From the NCBI RefSeq assembly GCF_029962835.1, contig NC_080586.1, positions 65,294,001 through 65,358,000 on the forward strand: DNA of 64,000 nt. The letters run 5' to 3'. Shown in pieces: positions 24,136 to 36,189 of this stretch (within the stretch, counting starts at the first letter, position 1; every line of letters begins with the position of its first letter). The position numbers and the translations under genes are program-made. The notes under the pieces were generated by a model. It was not told the origin of the DNA. It did not search any database and saw only the letters and a list, made by a program, of their open reading frames with translations. This DNA is from Magnolia sinica. Taxonomy: Eukaryota > Streptophyta > Magnoliopsida > Magnoliales > Magnoliaceae.

Positions 24136-25069
24136 TAAGCTGTCGGAGTGTAGTGTATCAATGTATACTAAGGGATTTTATCACTCCAATAAAGATTTGT
24201 TAGGATTGAATTTCAAATGAGCATGGGAAACAATAATGTATAGAACTTTTATGATGGTTATAAAATTCACTTTTATTATCCGTTAGATCAATTCATGTTA
24301 GAATTATAAACTTAAAAATTAATAAATTAGCAACTCAAGTAAACTACATCATAGAAAACAGTAGGATGGAATGCCATCCATTAAACCTTCTTATGCCTTA
24401 CTTAGGTAGGCCCAAAAGAATTTCTACAATGGCATTTCTAAATTTCATTGATTTTTTAACTTAGGTGATTTATTTTAATTTTATTAATTTCATTTGTAAT
24501 TTATAAGATAATACTTTATTATAATTAGTGCAATTGATGTACAAAATAAATATTACAAAATGTTTTTGTGGGCTTTTTTTTTTTTCTTTTTTTTTTTAAA
24601 TTAGGGCACAAGCTCCTTTTGTCTTGTCGGGTCTGAACGGCCGTAGTTCTTTCCATGCAAATTGTCCCCATCCTTTCGGCAATCTAGTGGGTCCCATGAT
24701 CAGCCCCATCCAAAAGCTGTGATAAAAGGAAAAGCAAGGGTTCATGTTTGGTGAGAAAAGATGACTAGATTGGATTGATAGGATGCTGCAGCCTTTGGTA
24801 TTTGGCGGGTGTAGTCCATCCATGGTGGGACCCATCAGCCACAAATCAAGGTCCAAGAATACTAAGCAAGTCCAAAGGCACATGACCACGCAATTCCTCA
24901 TTATTTATTTAGAGTGGTCGTCGTCTGTTAAACGTGAAACAGGAAAGGCATTGAATTAACGTTCCATAACTGGCAGAGACCAAGAAGAAAAATATCTATG
25001 TGGCCGTGTCATGTGCAAACGTCCTTTCGAGTATTTGGACATGGATTTCCTGCAGAAGCCTTTCACAGG
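24136..25069. other. Gene-free stretch with a T-rich tract
   Basis: A long T/C run lies near 24577-24597. The 101-residue minus-strand frame at 24596-24901 begins at this run and contains miniature-element words (GPTMDG, GPTR). I see no domain in it and treat it as chance. Confidence 0.5.
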
Positions 25070-25522
25070 AAGTTCCTGCGCTCCAAATTTAGGTGGGGCC
25101 TACCGTAATGTTTGTGAGAAATTCACTCGTTCATACGTTTTTTGAGATCATTTTAAGACTTGAGACCAAAATCGAGTAGGATCCAAGAGTTAAGTGGGCC
25201 GCACTAGAAGAAAGTGTGTGTAGGGAAATTACTGCCGTTGAAATGTTCCTGGCGATGAAAGTGATGTTTACATGCCATCTATACCGTTTATAACTTCATT
25301 CGTATTGGGATGAAATGAAAACACAAATATTTTACTGATTCAAAGCTTCCGTGCCCACATGAAAATTTCAACTATTAACATTCAATACTCACTTTTTTGG
25401 CCCATCTGAGTATTGGATATGGTTTATTTTTGGTCTTAAGTCTCAAAATGAGCTCACAAAAAGGATGAATGGAGTGGATTTCTCGAAAACATCACATCGG
25501 CTCCGCCTAAGTTCCCAGCACA
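25070..25522. mobile_element. MITE, relative of the 6800-7267 element
   Basis: The arm 'ttcctgcgctccaaatttag' followed by 'gtggggcctaccg' is loosely mirrored by 'atcggctccgcctaagttcc'. The interior order ('gagaccaaaatcgagtag', 'gtgggccgcac', 'gatgtttacatgccatc', then mirrors) parallels 6800-7267. Ends are diverged and borders approximate. Confidence 0.5.
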
Positions 25523-25592
25523 AAAACATTATGCGAAAGGCTTCAGTAGGGAATCTCCGGGCGGATTAGGTACTACCCCAGTTGTATCGAGA

Positions 25593-26130
25593 GGAAACGG
25601 ATTGGCTACTCCCCCTGCCACCAGCCCGTGGCTGATGGTCGGTGCTATGTGGGCCCTACCATGAAGTATGTGTTTCATCTCGTTCCATTCATCCATTTTT
25701 AAAGATCATTTTAGGGCTTTATTCCAAAAATTATAGGTGTGTAAATCTCAGCTGGTCCACACCACATGAAAACAATAGTGATTGGATATCCACCATTAAA
25801 ATCCTCCTAAGGTCCACTGTACTGTTTATTTGACATCCAATCTGTTGATTTGGTCATACAAGCCCAGATAAAGGGAAAAAACAACAATCAGCTTGATCCA
25901 AAACTTTTATGGCTACCAAAAGTTTTTTAATGGTCAACCCTTATTCAACACCATTCCCTATAATGTGGTCCACTTGAGATTGGGATATATCTCATTTTGG
26001 TCTCATAACGTAAAATTTTCTATAAAAATAGATGGACAACATGGATGAAACACATACACCATGGTGGGGCCCACTGAGCACCAACCACTAGCCATTAGCT
26101 AGAGTCAAGGGGAGTAGCCAATCCATCCCG
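25593..26130. mobile_element. Family A MITE
   Basis: Starts ggaaacggattggctactcc and ends with the inverted gagtagccaatcc. Inner arms are cagcc..ggtcggtgct and its mirror, followed by GTGGGCCCTACC / GGTGGGGCCCAC cores. It is closely similar in length and order to the copies at 14326 and 21490. It is non-coding and has no clear flanking duplication. Confidence 0.8.
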
Positions 26131-26135
26131 TTTTG

Positions 26136-26752
26136 GGAAGCAGATTGGCTGGTGTACCACACACCAGCTATATAGCTGTTGTAGGTACGTGTAGTACGAA
26201 GATGAGCACTGACACTCCCCAAGCCCAAGTTGTAGGAACAGTTCAAAGGAGATCAAAGTTACGTGGGCCCCACAGTGATGTATTTATTGTATCTACACAG
26301 TTCATCCATTTTTCTAGATCATTTTAGAGCATTATCAAAAAATGAATCATATCCAAAGATCATATGGTCACACCATAAATAGCAGTGGAGATAATAATTT
26401 TCACCGTTAAAAAAAATCGTAGGGCCCACCATAACTTTTATTTTCCATCCAATCTATTTATAAGGTCATAAAGACCTGAATTAAGCGGAAAAACAAATTT
26501 CATATTGATCCAAAACTTTTGTGACCCCAAAAAGGGTTTTAATGGTAGACGTTCAATCTCCCACTGCTTTTTTCAGTGGTCCACTTGATAGTTAGATCTG
26601 TCTTATTTTTTGTATCAAGCCTTAATACGAGCTCGCCAAATGGATGGACAGTTTGGATATAATGCATACCTCATGATCAGACTCACAAGACTTGCTGACA
26701 TCAATACAGCAGCTATATAGCTAGCGTGAGGTACACTAGCCAATCCGCTTCC
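26136..26752. mobile_element. Family C MITE, GGAAGCRGATTGGCT ends
   Basis: The left end ggaagcagattggctggtgt and the inverted right end ggaagcggattggctagtgt match closely, followed by acc(a/t)cac and 'agctatatagct' in both arms. The interior has a GTGGGCCCCAC core and the shared central blocks. It directly abuts the next element at 26753. A second copy, interrupted by another insertion, lies at 27318-28512. Confidence 0.8.
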
Positions 26753-27260
26753 TTGTTTCGAGCTCGAGACAGGCAAAGGCCCCACTGGCCACCAAGGTGG
26801 CCACTATGATGTATGAATTCTATCCACAGTGATAATCCATTTTTCCATATCATTTTAAAATATTGGGTTAAAAATAAGGTATATTAAAGAATTAAATGGA
26901 CCACACAGTGGGAGTTAAATTACTGTCGTTGAAAAATTCCGAGGGACCCTAGAAGTTATGAATCAGGATGATATTTATTTTTTTCACTTCATCCAAGTGT
27001 ATATGATCATATCAACAGGTAGGATGGAAAATAAATGACACGATGGACCCTATGAAGGTTTCAATGGTGGGCGTCCTTAACACTACTACTTCCTATAATG
27101 TGGATCACTTGAGCCTTTGATGTGCCTTATTTTTTGTCCAGTATTTTAAAATGATATGAAAATAAAAAAAAAATTGGATGAATGGTTTGTATAAAGTAAT
27201 ATATCATGGTGGCCCCTCGGTGGCCCGTGGGGCCTCCGCCTGTCCTGAACTCAGAACAGG
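26753..27260. mobile_element. MITE, GAGACAGGC arms, abutting family C copy
   Basis: The left arm 'cgagctcgagacaggcaaag' then 'gccccactggccacc' is mirrored by the right arm, inverted 'gagttcaggacaggcggagg' then 'ccccacgggccaccg'. The interior holds the common 'catcatttta' and 'gatgtat' blocks. No reading frame is present. It starts exactly where the preceding element ends, so one may have inserted at the border of the other. Confidence 0.65.
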
Positions 27261-27317
27261 TGGGGGTAGTACCTAATTTGTGCCCGAAATCCCTGTTCCT
27301 AGTATTTGGCGAACAAC

Positions 27318-28512
27318 GGAAGCAGAATGGCTAGAGTATCACGTACCATGGATCTAGCAGGTGTAAATAGAGTTATACATGAGTTGAGTTAGCCCAATGA
27401 GCATGCTTGACTCGACTTGGAAAATATTGACCTGCCTCGGCTCAAAATTGGACTCTGGCCTAGTCGAAATGGTTTTTAGAGCTTAAAATTTTTTTGAGCC
27501 AAGTTTGAGCTTACTCGAGCTTAACTCAACTTGGATCGAACCTTAACTTGAGTCAACTTGAATTGAATTGGATCGACGACTTGGTTATTTTGATATCGAT
27601 GTTGCTCACCGAGTCTTGGATGAAATAACTCAACGAAGTGTTGTTTTGAGTATATACATTCTCTATGGGATCAATCGGTGGTGATGAAGGAATGGATACA
27701 AAATAAATCAATAAATAAATAACTTTATATTATAAGACTGCCTTCGTATCTTAATTTTGATGTTGCTCGCCAAGCATTTGATAAAATGCATGTAAAGTAT
27801 TGTTATTGTTTTGCATTATGTGAGAAATTGAAAATACACTATGTTTAAGAAAATGTCACAATGGCTTGACCCGGCCTGAATTGCTAACTGAGCCGAGCCA
27901 CTAGCCAAGCTGGATGACTGAGCCGCGTTCCCGTTAGGGTTAGCCACTGAGCTAGCCAAATCGAGTTGTGCCAAACTTGACACGATTCGATTGGCATACA
28001 GCTCTAGGTGCAAGTACACGTAGATGTGAAGATGAGCGCAGACGCTCATCAAGCTCCAAGCTGTACAATCGTTTACATGCCGACCATGATGTATTTATTA
28101 TATCCACACTTATTTACCCGTTCCAAGATATTATTTTAGCGCATGTGACCAAAAATAAGTGGTATCCAAAGCTCAGATGGACCACGTCACAAAAAGCAGT
28201 GGAATAATTGTTCTCACTTCCATCCAATCAGTTCATAAGGTCACATAGGCCCGGATGAAGAGAAAAAACAAATAACATATTAATCCAAAACTTATGTAAC
28301 CCAAGAGGATTTCAATGGTAAACGTTCAATCCACTATTGCTTTTTGCGGTGTGCTCCACTTCATCCTTCGATTTGTCTTATTTTTCAGCTCATGCCTTGG
28401 GATGAGCTCGTCCAAATGGACGGACTATTCGCATGATGGGACCCACGTAACTTGATGACGTCAATACACCAGCCACGTCGGTGGTGTGCGGTACACCAGC
28501 CAATCCGCCTCC
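27318..28512. mobile_element. Family C MITE split by a later insertion
   Basis: The left end ggaagcagaatggctagagt and right end caccagccaatccgcctcc belong to the same family as 26136-26752. Sequence matching the reference copy stops at about 27367 and resumes at about 28007 ('gtgcaagtacacgtagatg'). The 639 bp between is a separate element. Removing it leaves a family C copy of near normal length. Confidence 0.75.
27368..28006. mobile_element. hAT-like non-autonomous element nested in family C copy
   Basis: Ends are tagagttatacatgagttga (left) and inverted tagagctgtatgccaatcga (right). The interior is full of 'gagcc', 'gactcga' and 'gagctta' words typical of the plant repeats that begin TAGRGCTGTACACGAG. 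Flanking 8-mers ggtgtaaa (27360-27367) and ggtgcaag (28007-28014) match at 6 of 8, fitting the 8-bp duplication of hAT elements. It is non-coding. Confidence 0.65.
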
Positions 28513-28574
28513 GCTTAGGACTAAATAAAGGCAGTTCATGATTTACACGGGGCGTGAAATTGGATAGAGTACTA

Positions 28575-29590
28575 GGAAACTCAGTACGCTACAGCTGGGT
28601 AAACTCTGTGGGGCCCACCATGAGTTATGTATCTCATCCACCCATTCATTCGTTTTACCAGCTTATTTTAGGCTATGAGCCCAAAATAAAAGCATATCCA
28701 AAGTTCAAGTGGACCACATCATAGGAGATAGTATGAATTGAACTCCTATCATTGCAATCTTAACGGGGCACGAAGGTTTTTGATCAATCTATATTTGTAT
28801 TTGTGTTTTCCCTTCATCCATATCTGTGTGACCTTGTGATAGGTTGGATGATAAATAAACATCCTGTGGGCACTAGGAAGGTTGTGAATGTGTACACCAT
28901 TACCATACTATTTCCTGTGATGGGTCTCTCGAGCTTTGCATATGCTTGCTTGTTTGGGCAGTGTGACTAGAAGGGAGTAGGTGGGATCATCTGATCCTGT
29001 GCCGATTCCACTAATTTCACTCAATGTTAGCAAGTTGTGTAGGTCCCACCATGATGTGTGGACTATATCCACACCGCCCACCCATTTTTTGAGATTATCT
29101 TAGAACATGGGCCAAAAAATTAGGTAAATCTAAAGCTCAAGTGGACCCTACCATAGAAAGCAAAGCAATGGGGATTGAATACTCACCGCTGAAAACTTTT
29201 TTGGGGCCACATAAGTTTTGGATCTACCTTATTCTGGCCCATGCCATAAAATGAGGATATAAAACAAATGAACCGTCTAGATATGACACATGTCTGTTAT
29301 TCCCAGTGCTTTCAAATGATGGTGGGTATATCCATTCAATGTACCACCGTATTACCAACAAAGCATGGCATTAATCTTATCCCATGGCAACAGGGGACAA
29401 TCCCTTCCATGGGTAATAATTATGTTTTTTAATCCCATCCCACCTAATCCCTTTTAATCCCACCGCCCAAACACGCCCTAAGATGAGCTGAAAAAAGGGA
29501 TGGACGGCGTGGATAAGCTACGTGTATTCACGGTGGGCTTAACAGAATTTATCCAGTGTGATCAAGCCTACTGAGTTATGCAATCCGATT
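28575..29590. mobile_element. Family D MITE carrying a nested family E copy
   Basis: The outer left arm is 'ctcagtacgctacagctggg' then 'taaactctgtggggcccacc'. The outer right arm is 'cacggtgggcttaacagaat' leading to 'ctactgagttatgcaatccg'. The family D order is interrupted at about 28965, where 'tgtttgggcag' starts a Tourist-like family E element. It resumes at about 29485 after '..ccaccgcccaaacacgccc'. Borders are by eye. Confidence 0.65.
28965..29484. mobile_element. Tourist-like MITE (family E), nested
   Basis: Same interior as 23549-24135, including 'gtaggtcccaccatgatgtg', 'gatctacc' and 'ggtaataattat'. The right end has the inverted start gggcgtgtttgggcggtggg; the left end is more decayed. 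It sits inside a family D element, so it inserted later than that copy. Confidence 0.7.
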
Positions 29591-30034
29591 TCGTGGAGTG
29601 TGAGGCCCCATCCGCACGAGCGTATTGAGATTCACGGATTCCATGTGATCCGCAAGTGCAGCCACCGCGTAACCGCCGACTTCACTTTTTCGTTTGAGCT
29701 TTTTTCCTCTTGCCTTACTCAGAGAACAGAAAAACTCTGGTACTCTGGAGGAGAGTGATGGATGGTACACAGGCATTTAAAAATTTCATACATGAAATAA
29801 GTTAAATCAAGCAAATCAAGTTATGGTTCTCAATTTATATCTATCATGAACCTGTTTCCAGTCGCATGTAATATGTGCTGCCATGACGGAATCAATAAAG
29901 TAACTTGATCTAAACCATCAATTTTTACCCCAAGCAACAAAATAAGTAGAGATGTCGTAAGGGGATCAGCAAAAAGGATGATTACAATCTAAAAGAGATC
30001 TTTACCATCAATTTTTAAAAGAAAATTTATCATG
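29591..30034. other. Gene-free stretch up to the gypsy remnant
   Basis: It contains part of a dispersed sequence also seen near 15500, 19540 and 56020 ('actctggaggagagtgatgg', then a short word like 'cacaggcatttaaaaatttc'). The 5' truncation point of the gypsy element lies at the right end of this stretch, roughly 29950-30034. Confidence 0.45.
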
Positions 30035-31234
30035 AAGATATGTCGGGTCGATATAGAAGAAGAAGATTGGAGATCACCTCTCATGGGTTATCCTCAAAGC
30101 CCACACACTAAGGTTAACAGTGATGTGCGGAGATCGGCCACTAATTATATCATGATTGACGGTGAATTATACTGAAAAGGGGACGATGGTGTTTTGCCCT
30201 ATTGTTTATCTAAATTAAAAAAAAAGTTTAATTGGTAATGAGTGAGGTTCACGAAGGTATATGTGGGGCCCATCAGGCAGGAAGAAAGATGAGGCTTGCA
30301 CCTAGGTGTTATGGGTATTTTTTGCCAAAAATGATGGTCGACTGCATCCGATATCTAAAAGGTTGTGAAGCCTGCTAAAAGAACAAACCGATCAAACACG
30401 TGCCCACAACTGAGATCCATTCAATTGTCATGCCTTGGCCTTTACGAGCATGGGCGATCGATTTAATAGGTCATAACCAACTACCTTTAATATGCTTGAA
30501 TTCATTTATCATCGGCCACAAAGAAATTATAGAATTCATCGAAAGTAATATTATCCATTAGATCAGAATTTCATAATCAATCACCATGGACCGTGGTGCA
30601 ACATTTTCATTAAAAGAAGTAAGGGCTATGGCGGATAAGTATGAGATTAAAATTTTACATTCGACGCCATATTTTGCACGATCCATTGGTCAGGACGATG
30701 CCAGTAATAAAATAATCAAGGATATCCTAAGAAAAATGATTGAGAAAAATTCTTGTGAATGGCATATGAAACTATCTGACGCGCTTCGAGCATACAGAAA
30801 CTCGCCTAGTACAAGTACTGGGATGAGTCCATTCACACTGACGCATGGACACAATGCAGTGGTACCTTGGAAATCACCGTGCCGTCTTTGTGAATCGCAC
30901 AATGTTAGTTGAGTTCGAAAGGTTAGATGAAACCTGATTGAAAGCCCTCAATTCCATCCTTATTAATAAATCGACCATTGCTTGAGCATATAATAAGAAG
31001 ATACAAGGAAAGACATTTGGGGATGGGGATAAGATTTAGAAAGTTGTGTTACCAATTAGGCACATAGACCGTGCTTTGGGTAAGAAATGGTCTCCCACAT
31101 GGAATGGACCATATATCGTCGTCCAAGTCCTTAAAGGTGGAGCCTATATCTTTAAGGATATAAATGGAAAAATTGTGAATGCTCCAATTAATAGCCAATT
31201 CTTAAAAACATATTATCCCTTTTATGGGAAGTAG
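30035..31234 (+). pseudogene. Gypsy pol remnant: RNase H end and integrase
   Basis: Reading the plus strand through several stops gives, in order: a segment like 'EEEDWRSPLMGY', 'NYIMIDGELY' followed by a stop, the zinc-finger side 'EVHEGICGAHQAGRKM' and 'KGCEAC', the integrase core side 'PWPLRAWAIDLIG' and 'TMDRGATF', then the longest open piece (30586-30912) with 'HSTPYFARSIGQDDASNKII', 'LRAYRNSPSTSTGMSPFTL' and 'THGHNAVVP'. The C-terminal piece (31046-31234) has 'WSPTWNGPYIVVQVLKGGAY' and ends near 'INSQFLKTYY'. Several stops and frame changes make it non-functional. Catalytic acidic residues are only partly kept. Confidence 0.85.
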
Positions 31235-31389
31235 CATAAGGACAGGCCGAATAAATATCACAAGCAACATAATAAAGGAAAACATATTTGTATTATAGAA
31301 AAAGGCCCTTAAATTATTGGTTGTTTAATTATTTTTTTAAAAGGAAAACAATAAAATAAATGAAAATAATTGGTCAGTTCAAAAATAGG

Positions 31390-33083
31390 TCGCCTTGAGC
31401 TCGTCAAATTCCTTATCAGCCAATTCCTTTGCTTTCCGAGCCTATGTGTGCTTGCTTTTACATGATGGGCTCTCGGTCGTGGTCTAGTGAAGAAGAAATA
31501 TCATTACGTCAAGGCGTCGATTGACTGTTATAACCTCTTGATTGTCCTTCAACTCCTCAGATTTTCTAGATTCTTCACTTGTCCGATAAAACTCTATCCA
31601 GGACTTGATGAAGGTCAAGAGCTCCTGAGAATCTAGCCAATCCCGTTCTAGATAGTGTCATGCAGCCTCCGAGAGGTCGATGTCTAGATCATGGCATTGA
31701 GCCTCCAGCGATTCCAACATTGCCTTATCAAAATAATGTTAGCGCACCCAGTGTAGTCGATCTTTCCATGCGGCATCGTAGCGGGTTGAGAGGAATTTAG
31801 ATTCAGCATGGATAGCCACTTGTTTCCCCATAAGGCTAGCATATTATTGCAAGTCCAAATCGGCCTTGGAATAGATATCCCCAAAGCGCTGCAAGGTCAA
31901 AAGAACCTATGGGGTTTCCTGAAGAGGCTCATCAGTTTTTACTACATCAGCGACATCCATAACAAAGAGTTAGATGTTGTGAGGGAGAGGATGTTTGATC
32001 CCCTCTCCGAATATTTCTTTCAGGATGATTAGCAACTGTGAAAGAAACATTTTAGAGGCTCTGAAAGTCGATGCCTGTTGTTGAATGGAAGTCGGAGATA
32101 CTATGTAAAGCTGGACTGAATGGTGCTTTTATAAAGCAATATTTGGACAAAAAATGTTTGCATTGGGTAGGATACAACGGTTGGAATTTCTGAGTTAAGC
32201 GATGCTACGTCAGTTCGGTTTCTCAAAGTTTGGAATGCGTAATAGAAATAAATATGATTTCCTTGAAAAGCGGTGCACGAATCCCCATTTATCATATTCA
32301 GTCAGCATACGACTATAAAAAAAAAAAAAAAAAAACTAAGTGTTAGGCGTTTGAGCTTGAAAGAAAAATCTGCTTAATGAGGAACATTAACAAGTTGGTC
32401 GACATCATTATTTGAGATTGGTAAAAAATAATCATTCAATCAGCCCTCTTCCATAATTGTGAGAAGTCAGTCGATCGATCTGAATATCTTAAGCCATCAC
32501 CAATCGAGGTGATAAGATGGATGTGAGAGATCCTAGAAGGATAATTCAAGGAAGAATGTCTTTATATGATATAGAGCAAAATAAAATTTGACGAGTACAT
32601 GAAAACACAGAAAATTAATAAAGAGGCAGTTTATTTGAAAGCAGGCTGGCCATAGGCCGCATTACAAAAGTAAAAGGAAAATGAGAAACAACAGTTGAGC
32701 GGTTCAGGTATTTTTTATTTTATTTCTTTGAACTCCTCGAGAAGTTGCTTCTCGGCTTCAACTTGTTCCTATTTCGATTTCCAATCAGCTCCTTTCTCGA
32801 TAAAGATGAGAAGAAGGCGTAGGAGCTGGTTGATGTGGTTGTCATGGGTAGAGACTCGGTACTTGGCTACTCCTTTTCCAACCATGCTGATCTTCGACCG
32901 AATTTGGTTAGTAATTTGTGAATTAAGGAAAGAGAATAGATCTTCAGGAACAACAGGATCCTTGGGAGAGAAGGAACGCTCTCTCCTTCATGTCTTCCAA
33001 CATCCCAGTGTGTTAAGCATGTAGCATGCAGAGCATAGTACTGTTGAATTAATGAATTCGATTCCACCGCAATCAGTTAGTCT
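31390..33083 (-). pseudogene. C-terminal part of the gypsy antisense ORF, coiled-coil-like
   Basis: On the minus strand the sequence gives charged, heptad-like protein broken by stops, with pieces such as 'KADLDLQ', 'SLMGKQVAIHAESKFLSTRY', 'LDSQELLTFIKSWIEFYRTS' and 'ARKAKELADKEFDELKA'. It continues the PMD-bearing frame found on the other side of the CACTA insertion at 46318-50058. It ends about 150 bp past the convergent pol stop. No domain is recognisable beyond coiled-coil character. The exact ends are uncertain because of the stops. Confidence 0.55.
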
Positions 33084-33515
33084 CACTACGCCAAAATCGC
33101 CAATTTGCGACGGACCAAATCCGTCGTAAAACCAAATAAACGACGGATTCGACTGTCGCTGTTTACTGGGTCGTTTTTTTTTCGACGGATAAAATCCGTC
33201 GTTTAATCTGCGACGGATAACGTCCATCGTTTCATAGCGACGGATAAGATCCGTCGTAAAAAATAAAAAATCTGTCGGTAAAATTCAAAAAATCAGTTGT
33301 TACTAAAAATATTAGCGACGGATAAGATCCGTCGCTAATATGAGTAAGCGACAGACCTCAAATCCATTGTTGATTTTCAACGGTCAGAAATTAGCGACGG
33401 ACCTCAAATCCGTCGTTGACGTTCAACGGTCGGAAATTAGCGACGGACCTCAAATCCGTCGTTAGCTGTTAATGTTCACAAATTAGCGACGGATTTGGTC
33501 CGTCGCTAAAATATC
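33084..33515. repeat. Left terminal and subterminal repeats of the CACTA element
   Basis: After the terminal repeat, about ten copies of a near-palindrome of the form CGACGGA-(4 to 6 bases)-TCCGTCG occur, for example around 33101, 33170, 33183, 33236, 33314, 33394, 33438 and 33487. Variants include gcgacggacctcaaatccg and gacggataagatccgtcg. In characterised CACTA elements such arrays bind the TNPA-type protein. Binding here is inference. Confidence 0.85.
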
Positions 33516-36189
33516 TGTAAATAAAACAAAATATTGATAAATTATTATTATTATTATTTTTAATCTTGCACCTGATAGTCATTCAAAAAATAATTCACAC
33601 TACTATTTGATAAGAATCCTATTCACAAAATTGGTAACAACTCAATTCAATAAAAGAGGAAATGACCCAAGTGGCCCACTCCAACAAAAATTGACTTACC
33701 CTACTAACTAAACATTTCCCCCTCTTAAACTAGGTCCCGTACAAAAGAAATTACCCAGAACTTCAACTGTTGGCTATGCCTTGCCTTGAATTAGCTACTT
33801 AGTATCTGCTCTTGTTCAACCTTCTTTTGAGCCCTTCCTACATATATTACAAACAACCAGATTCAATCCAAGAAAAGAATAGTTTAGTCAACCCTTCATA
33901 TATTACAAATAACCAGCTCAAATCCATGAAATGTGAAGAGTTTAATCAACTAAAACCAATTAACAAAATAAAAGATTAGAATTCATCCTAGCCATTAGAG
34001 GTTCAGGTAAGAGCATTTCTTAACTTCATAGCATTCACTGGGAGAGTACAATACAGTTTGAAAGGATCTTTGGATGTTGGAATCAATACACAAGAGTGCA
34101 AGGCAATCTGCATTTAATGCCCTAGTGCCTAACGACATGACCAAAGGAAAGTGTAGGAACTGGGAAATTCCTATTTCCCAACAATTCGAACTCTTTTATG
34201 AGCAGGGATAATGCATCAAGTTCAGCTAAGTTGGACCATAGGTTATTGTTCAGCCAGTGGACAACTTCTAACCTGTCGTGCATGCAACATCCAACTTGTC
34301 CAAAAGGTGGGCCTACCATGAGGAGCACCTTGTGCAAAAATAAGCACAATCCATGCATCAGATGAACCCTATATGTATAGATGCCTTGGCCCATAATTTA
34401 GGCTGGTCCCACATGCATGTTGACTGTTTGGGACCACATGAAGAAACTTGATTTGTATACGAAAATATCATGTGTTTGGTCAAGCACATATTGTCTATTT
34501 GAAAGGGAAAAAAGAGAGGAGAAAATGTACCCATTTAAATAGATATCCATGGTTTAGATTCCATGTATATGAGAGATTCATTCCAAAGATCCTAGCAACC
34601 AATGAATAAATAGAGAGGCAAACAATTCCAGAGCTAAGGAAGAGCTCTAGGTGTAATGGAAAAGAAGAAAAGATAAGTAGATCCCCAAACATGCATTGCA
34701 ACTAAAACAAATACTGTTAGTAGTAAAATGCAAGAATTTGGAGATCAAATTAAAGAAAAGAATCCAATGCATGTGCAGTTCATTACCAATGTCCTTGTAA
34801 AATCTCACCTAAATCAGTTGATTTCAATGACTGTCAAGTTGGGGGAAAAAAAACCATGATTGTCAATTGCATTAACATCTTCAGTTTTGCCATAACCATC
34901 ACCATTGGAGTCGGCCATGTATGCTGTAAAAGATACAAAACTTGAAAATGCCCACAAAAGTGCTTAATGCAAGTGCAAGGGATGATATTAGACTAAAAAA
35001 ATCCCAGATAACTTTGGAATGAAAAAATAAGGAAAAAAATAGCAAATTCAATCACATAAACCGAACACTTGCAACCGTCTATCACACAAATCGCATTAAA
35101 AGAAGAAAAAATAAACATTAAACTATCTATTCATTTCCTACCAAAACATGCCAGGTTGGTATTTGTTAAATCTGAATTCCAAAGTATGAATCTGAAGTTG
35201 GAAAACTAGTGGTGAATGGATGTTTGGTTTATCCAAAAGGTATCCAGTTTGAAGCTGAAAGGCATAAAAAGTACATCTTCCAAGTTCTTTTACTCGGTCT
35301 TCCACTCAAAACAAAATGTTTACTATTGATCCTAGTATTATCTACTACATACTAGTAACATACAACCAATATTGGGGCACCATACCATAAGCTACAAAAT
35401 TTCATGTCCCCCTAAACAAGGCATCCTCCATTCATAACACATATATATATATAATAAGTTTTTTTTTTTTCATTTACATTCACAAATACATTCATCATCC
35501 ATCAAACTATTAATAACATTTACAAAAAATAAAATATATCCAACCAACTCTTAATAATAATTTGCAACTTTACCTAATGGGAACCGTTATGCACCGTAAT
35601 GTCTTACGGCAGAGCGGGTTCTGAGGAGTTATAAGTTGACCCTAACGACAGCATATAAATGAAGCGATAAAGATATAAATGATTTGAGATTAATTAAAGG
35701 TTTCGAGAACTTACATCCACCTCGCTCTTATTGCCAAGTAGTTCCGACGAAAATGCATCCACACTACGAGAAGGGAAAAAAAAATAAAATAAAAATTTGT
35801 GGCTGCACCGATACGGTCTAGTATGAACGGCTGCCTACTTACCCAATGTTTGGAAGATTGGGATCAAGCCACTACGTAGTTCTTAATATTTAAATCAGAA
35901 CATTTTACGCATAAGCAAAGAAAAAATTAAAATAAATCATAATAGAAATATGTGTACCTTCTGTCATGCATAAGAAGATGAAAAGCTGAAATAAATCACT
36001 AGATTAGTCAAGCAAAACTACTAAATAATTCAAGATAAAGATTTAGTCAAATAATATCCAAAATAACCTCAAACACAATCCATGTCCTGACCAAATTACA
36101 AAAATATGTTCTTGACTTAGGAAAAGTTTTAAGTAAACTCCTTTAATTCAAGAAAGTTGATAAATTCTGATAATTAATGTTACCTCTCA
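33516..36189. other. CACTA interior, 3' of the transposase, no clear gene
   Basis: AT-rich sequence with no long frame. A short minus-strand exon-like segment near 35727-35765 ('VDAFSSELLGNKSEVD' followed by gtaagt) could be a downstream transposase exon, since the transposase reading appears to end in a splice donor near 36190. I cannot prove the joining. A short (AT)n run lies near 35443-35454. Confidence 0.4.

Noticed and set aside
30690..30902. Minus-strand frame of 70 codons over the gypsy integrase remnant.
   Set aside because: It is the antisense shadow of the plus-strand pol piece, which carries the recognisable integrase wording.
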